Origin: Gemmatimonadota bacterium
Lineage (GTDB): Bacteria > Gemmatimonadota > Gemmatimonadetes > Gemmatimonadales > Gemmatimonadaceae
Assembly (NCBI GenBank): GCA_016200495.1
Contig: JACQES010000051.1
Coordinates: forward strand, 1-53,996
Direction: 5' to 3'
DNA length: 53,996 nt
The notes beneath the pieces are model-generated. The model saw only the letters and a list, made by a program, of their open reading frames with translations, was not told the DNA's origin and ran no database searches. Positions within the stretch are counted from its first letter, which is position 1. The number at the start of each line of letters is the position of its first letter. A program made the position numbers and the translations under genes. Shown here one piece after another: positions 50,616 through 53,996 of this stretch.

Positions 50616-51011
50616 TCAAGTCTCGGCCGTTCCGGCCGCCGGCTTCTCGTCGTGCGCGGCGTGCTTCTCCTTCACATGCGCCACCGCGATCTCGAGCTGC
50701 ACCTTGATCTGGGCCACCCCCTCCCGCATCGCCCGCACCTTGAGCACGTCCCCGCCCCCCGGGCGCGAGATGTTCAGGATCGTCGTCGCCACGATGTCGG
50801 CGATCATCCCGAACTGCCCCTTGAGCTTCCCCACCAGCGGCGTCGCGCTCCGCTTGAACGCCATCACGAACGTCGCCGTGTTCTTCTGGTTCGACTTGAC
50901 CGCCTGCGCCATCCGCTCGGCGTGTGCGTTGAGCGTCGCCGCGATGTGCAGCGCCTCCTCGAGCGTGGCCATCTTCACCTGGCCTGCCCCGTCCAGCTTG
51001 AGTCCCGCCAT
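50616..51011 (-). CDS. Small uncharacterised protein following the aspartase fusion
   Basis: 131 aa. It is mostly helical and amphipathic ('LEEALHIAATLNAHAERMAQAVKSNQ', 'VRAMREGVAQIKVQLEIAVAHVKEKHAAHDEKPAAG') with a hydrophobic middle ('LKGQFGMIADIVATTILNI'). No family is recognised. It has a ribosome site GGGAGG about eight bases upstream and lies 21 bases after the aspartase stop, so it is probably co-transcribed with it. Confidence 0.7.
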   Translation of the reverse strand: MAGLKLDGAGQVKMATLEEALHIAATLNAHAERMAQAVKSNQKNTATFVMAFKRSATPLVGKLKGQFGMIADIVATTILNISRPGGGDVLKVRAMREGVAQIKVQLEIAVAHVKEKHAAHDEKPAAGTAET

Positions 51012-51032
51012 CGGCCGTCCCTCCCGTGGGTC

Positions 51033-52898
51033 CTAGGGGCGCGTGCCGGCCATCCGGGCCGGGTCGAGGAGCTCGGAGAGCTTCTCGCGCGTCAACAGCT
51101 GCCGCTCCAGCACCAGCTCGAACACCCCGCGCCCGCTCGCCAGCGCGTCCCGCGCGATCTCCGTGGCCTTCTCGTAGCCGATCGCCGGCACCAGCGCCGT
51201 CACGATCCCGATCGAGTGCTCCACGAAGTAGCGGAGCCGGTCGGGGTTGGCCGTGATCCCCGCCACGCACTTCTCGCGCAGCACGATGCACGCGTTCCGG
51301 AGCGACGCCATGCCGCGCAGCAGCCGGAAGGCGATCACCGGCTCGAAGACGTTGAGCTGGAGCTGCCCCCCTTCGGCCGCCATCGTGACGGTCACGTCGC
51401 CGCCGATGATGTCATAGCAGACCTGGTTCACCACCTCGGGGATCACCGGGTTCACCTTGCCCGGCATGATGCTCGACCCGGGCTGGAGCGCCGGCAGGTT
51501 GATCTCGCCGAACCCGGCCCGGGGGCCCGAGGAGAGCAGCCGCAGGTCGTTGCACGTCTTGGACAGCTTGACCGCGCACCGCTTGAGCACCCCCGAAAGC
51601 TGCACCAGGCCGCCCGTGTCGGCCGTCGCCTCGACCAGGTCCGGGGCGGTCACGAGCGGCACGCCGCTGATGCGCGCCAGGTGGCGGCGCACCGCCTCGG
51701 CGTAGCCGGGGGGCGTGTTGATCCCCGTGCCGACGGCGGTCGCCCCCATGTTGATCTCGCGGAGGAGCGCCTGCGCCTCGGTGAGCCGGTCCACGTCCTC
51801 GAGCATCGTGACGCCGAACGCCGTGAACTCCTGGCCGAGCGTCATCGGCACGGCGTCCTGCAGCTGCGTGCGCCCCATCTTGAGCAGCGGCGCGAATTCG
51901 CGGCCCTTGGTCAGGAACTCCTGCGCGAGCGGGCGCATCGCCGCCTGCAGCGCGTCCACCGCCGTGGCGAGCGCGAGGCGCACCGCGGTCGGATACACGT
52001 CGTTGGTGGACTGGCTCAGGTTGACGTGCGAGTTGGGCGAGAGGAACGCGTAGTCGCCCCGCGGCCGGCCGGCGAGCTCGAGGGCGCGATTCGCGATCAC
52101 CTCGTTGGCGTTCATGTTGGTGCTGGTGCCCGCGCCCCCCTGGATCATGTCCACGAGGAAGTGCTCGTGGTGGCGCCCGCTCGCGACCTCGCGCGCCGCG
52201 CGCACGATCAGCCCGTGGCGCTCGGCGTCGAGGAGCCCGAGCTCCGCGTTCGCCTCGGCCGCCGCCTCCTTCACCTGCGCCAGCGCGACGATGAGCGCCG
52301 GGAACTCGCGCAGCGTGACCCCCGAAATGGGGAAGTTCTCCATCGCCCGCAGCGTCTGCACGCCATAGAGCGCGTCGGCGGGCACCTGGCGCTCGCCGAG
52401 GAGGTCGTGCTCGGTGCGCATGCGGCCGCCGCCGAAGCCCAGGGCGCGCCCGCGGCCGACGAGCGTCGCGTCCACGCGCGAGAGACGGCGCGAGATGGCG
52501 CGCGCGGCGCGCCCGACGAGCGCGGCGTAGATGCCCGGCGCCTCCTTGAGGAGCTGCGCGAGCGCGGCCTTGTCGTACACGAACGCCTGCACCGGCGCGA
52601 TCACGCGCGCGGTGGTGCCGTGCGCCTCGTCGTCGAGGAGGATCCCCTCCCCCACTGCCTCGCCGGGGCCCAGGGTGGTCATGCGCGTCACGATCCCGTC
52701 GAGCCCCTTCTCGATGGCGACGGCGCCCTCGACGAGGATCGCCATGCGCTGCCGGGGCTCGCCCTCGAGGAAGAGCGTGGCGTCCACGGGCAGCTCGGTG
52801 AGGGTGCCGGTGCGCGCGAGTTGCCAGACGTGCTGGTCGGGGAGCCCCTCGACGAAGGAGCAGGCGCGGAGGATGTCGGTGGAGGACTGCTTGCTCAT
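51033..52898 (-). CDS. Aspartate ammonia-lyase fused to an N-terminal cyclic-nucleotide-binding domain
   Basis: 621 aa. Residues about 8-125 form a Crp-like beta-roll: 'LPVDATLFLEGEPRQRMAILVEGAVAIEKGLDGIVTRMTTLGPGEAVGEGILLDDEAHGTTARVIAPVQAFVYDKAAL'. The conserved Arg of the R-(S/T)-A phosphate cassette is not at its place, so ligand binding may be changed. From about 160 on it is a complete aspartase/fumarase: 'DMIQGGAGTSTNMNANEVI', 'SPNSHVNLSQSTNDVYPTA', 'GSSIMPGKVNPVIPE' signature. The enzyme makes fumarate and ammonia from aspartate. The fused sensory domain suggests allosteric or localisation control. A TAGCTT motif lies just before the start. Confidence 0.9.
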   Translation of the reverse strand: MSKQSSTDILRACSFVEGLPDQHVWQLARTGTLTELPVDATLFLEGEPRQRMAILVEGAVAIEKGLDGIVTRMTTLGPGEAVGEGILLDDEAHGTTARVIAPVQAFVYDKAALAQLLKEAPGIYAALVGRAARAISRRLSRVDATLVGRGRALGFGGGRMRTEHDLLGERQVPADALYGVQTLRAMENFPISGVTLREFPALIVALAQVKEAAAEANAELGLLDAERHGLIVRAAREVASGRHHEHFLVDMIQGGAGTSTNMNANEVIANRALELAGRPRGDYAFLSPNSHVNLSQSTNDVYPTAVRLALATAVDALQAAMRPLAQEFLTKGREFAPLLKMGRTQLQDAVPMTLGQEFTAFGVTMLEDVDRLTEAQALLREINMGATAVGTGINTPPGYAEAVRRHLARISGVPLVTAPDLVEATADTGGLVQLSGVLKRCAVKLSKTCNDLRLLSSGPRAGFGEINLPALQPGSSIMPGKVNPVIPEVVNQVCYDIIGGDVTVTMAAEGGQLQLNVFEPVIAFRLLRGMASLRNACIVLREKCVAGITANPDRLRYFVEHSIGIVTALVPAIGYEKATEIARDALASGRGVFELVLERQLLTREKLSELLDPARMAGTRP

Positions 52899-52905
52899 GC
52901 GGGGG

Positions 52906-52911
52906 AAGCTA
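52906..52911 (-). promoter_or_regulatory. Candidate TAGCTT element directly before the aspartase fusion
   Basis: On the minus strand 'ctagcttcccccgcATG' places the motif only seven bases from the start codon. If it is a -10 box, transcription would begin at the ATG, giving a leaderless mRNA. It would also explain the lack of a ribosome site. Confidence 0.35.
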
Positions 52912-52981
52912 GGGCGCGCGCCGGTGGGGGCACCAGCGGGACGCCGGGTACGGGCCCCTCACCGCGTCACGCGCGCGCGCG

Positions 52982-52987
52982 TAGCTT
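52982..52987 (+). promoter_or_regulatory. Candidate TAGCTT element before the asparaginase-like gene
   Basis: 'gtagcttgcccccc' lies about 34 bases upstream of the GTG start and resembles the motifs at 3072, 42089 and 52906 (minus). No -35 is obvious. Confidence 0.35.
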
Positions 52988-53021
52988 GCCCCCCAAGGCC
53001 CCAAAACGAGGAGACAGGCCG

Positions 53022-53996
53022 GTGAGCACGTCGCGTCGGGACTTCATTGGAGTGGGGGCGGCCGCGGCCGCCGGACTGCTGGTGGGGACGCCGGGCACCG
53101 CGGACGGCGCGCCACCGGACGGGTCGAGGCCTGGCGCCGTCCCGCGCGAGGCGCGCCGGAGCGAGCCCGTGGCGGGCCGTCCCGCGATCGTCTCCAGCGC
53201 CAACGGCATCCGCGGCGTGCGCAAGGCGCACGACCTGATCACGCAGGGGCTCGACCCGCTCGACGCGATCATCGCCGGCGTCAACATCCAGGAGCTCGAC
53301 CCCGAGGACGATTCGGTGGGACTCGGCGGGCTGCCCAACGAGGAAGGGGTCGTGCAGCTCGATGCGAGCGTGATGCACGGGCCCACCAGGCGCGCGGGGG
53401 CCGTGGCCTGCATCGAGGAGATCGCGACGCCGAGCCTCGTGGCCAAGGCGGTGATGGACTACACCGACCACACGATCCTCGTCGGCGAGGGAGCGAAGAA
53501 GTTCGCGCTCCGCATGGGGTTCAAGCCGCAGAACCTGCTGACGGAGAAGAGCCGCCAGAACTGGCTGCGCTGGCGGGCGAACCTCAACCCCGACGACTTC
53601 TGGCTCGACCACCAGGAGGACGTCAAGATCCGCTTCACGTCGGGGACGATCAACATGAACGCGGTGAACGCCGCGGGCGACATCGCGAGCTGCACGACGA
53701 CGAGCGGCTACTCGTACAAGATTCCCGGCCGCATCGGCGACTCGCCGATCATCGGGGCGGGGCAGTACTGCGACAACACCGTGGGCGCGGCCGGCGCCAC
53801 GGGGCGCGGCGAGGCGTGCATCAAGGTGTGCGGCGCCTTCTCGGTCGTGGACGAGATGCGGCGCGGCGCGACGCCCGAGCAGGCGTGCCTCACGGTGCTC
53901 CAGCGCGTGGTGGCCATGACCGAGAAGCGGCTCCTCGACCCCAACGGCCGCCCCAGGTTCGGGCTCCAGTTCTACGCGGTGGCCAAGGACGGGCGC
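53022..53996 (+). CDS. Tat-exported asparaginase-like Ntn hydrolase (3' end outside window)
   Basis: 325 codons from a GTG supported by AGGAG eight bases upstream; the frame is still open at the window end. The N-terminus is a Tat signal: S-R-R-D-F-I followed by 'GVGAAAAAGLLVG'. The body matches N4-(beta-N-acetylglucosaminyl)-L-asparaginase/isoaspartyl peptidase: 'GLDPLDAIIAGVNIQELDPEDDSVGLGGLPNEEGVVQLDASVMHG', then the autocatalytic Thr in 'FTSGTINMNAVNAAGDIASCTTTSG' and 'RIGDSPIIGAGQYCDN'. It cleaves glycosylated or isoaspartyl peptide amides outside the cytoplasm. Neither the end of the protein nor the next gene is visible. Confidence 0.88.
   Translation, partial: MSTSRRDFIGVGAAAAAGLLVGTPGTADGAPPDGSRPGAVPREARRSEPVAGRPAIVSSANGIRGVRKAHDLITQGLDPLDAIIAGVNIQELDPEDDSVGLGGLPNEEGVVQLDASVMHGPTRRAGAVACIEEIATPSLVAKAVMDYTDHTILVGEGAKKFALRMGFKPQNLLTEKSRQNWLRWRANLNPDDFWLDHQEDVKIRFTSGTINMNAVNAAGDIASCTTTSGYSYKIPGRIGDSPIIGAGQYCDNTVGAAGATGRGEACIKVCGAFSVVDEMRRGATPEQACLTVLQRVVAMTEKRLLDPNGRPRFGLQFYAVAKDGR

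Overview
The window is a very GC-rich bacterial chromosome segment with almost no non-coding space. Gene content suggests a Gemmatimonadota-like aerobe: several S9/MA/S41-type secreted hydrolases, a TIGR02147-type regulator, a MoxR/BatA/DUF4159/DUF4175 island, a sigma factor next to a Ser/Thr kinase, and a caa3-type oxidase. The phylum is inferred from gene content; no rRNA or other marker is present. I see no tRNA, rRNA, intact insertion sequence, CRISPR array or prophage.

Layout. 1-6.4 kb: end of an M20 peptidase, an ENPP-like phosphodiesterase with a duplicated start region, a DinB/GNAT pair, a saccharopine-dehydrogenase-like oxidoreductase and an S9 peptidase. 6.4-11.5 kb (minus): two alpha/beta hydrolases (one without its catalytic serine), a small membrane protein, two VOC proteins and an unknown 335-aa protein. 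11.7-15.6 kb (plus): a TIGR02147 regulator followed by closely packed VOC, exported GyrI-like, DUF4199, truncated EF-hand hydrolase, NTF2-like and KOW genes, then a decayed S9 peptidase tail.

16.0-30.1 kb is the centre of the window: eight co-directional, mostly overlapping genes. They encode a VWA/GATase-like membrane protein, a cysteine-free caspase-like protein, a TPR plus MA-type metalloprotease, DUF4159, a MoxR ATPase, a shortened DUF58 protein, a BatA/VWA protein and a giant DUF4175 protein with a Gln/Gly-rich region. This looks like one MoxR-driven envelope machine. It is followed by two exported proteins and a small membrane protein.

33-37.5 kb: a DUF5655 protein with an unclear start, a sigma factor/kinase pair, and a second KOW/DUF4199 set paralogous to the one at 13.5-15.6 kb. 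37.5-45.7 kb: an NHL lipoprotein, a PBP4-type D,D-carboxypeptidase overlapping an HGSNAT-like acyltransferase, a deoxyhypusine-synthase-like enzyme, an S41 peptidase and a membrane protein. 45.7-46.1 kb is a repeat island with a strong hairpin between convergent units. 46.1-50.4 kb (minus) is ctaC-D-E-F. 50.6-52.9 kb (minus) holds a small unknown gene and a cyclic-nucleotide-binding-domain/aspartase fusion. The window ends inside a Tat-exported asparaginase-like Ntn hydrolase.

Stop/start overlaps (ATGA, GTGA, TGATG) join many neighbours, so translational coupling is probably common here. A short TA(A/G)CTT motif occurs upstream of four genes and may be a local -10 element.
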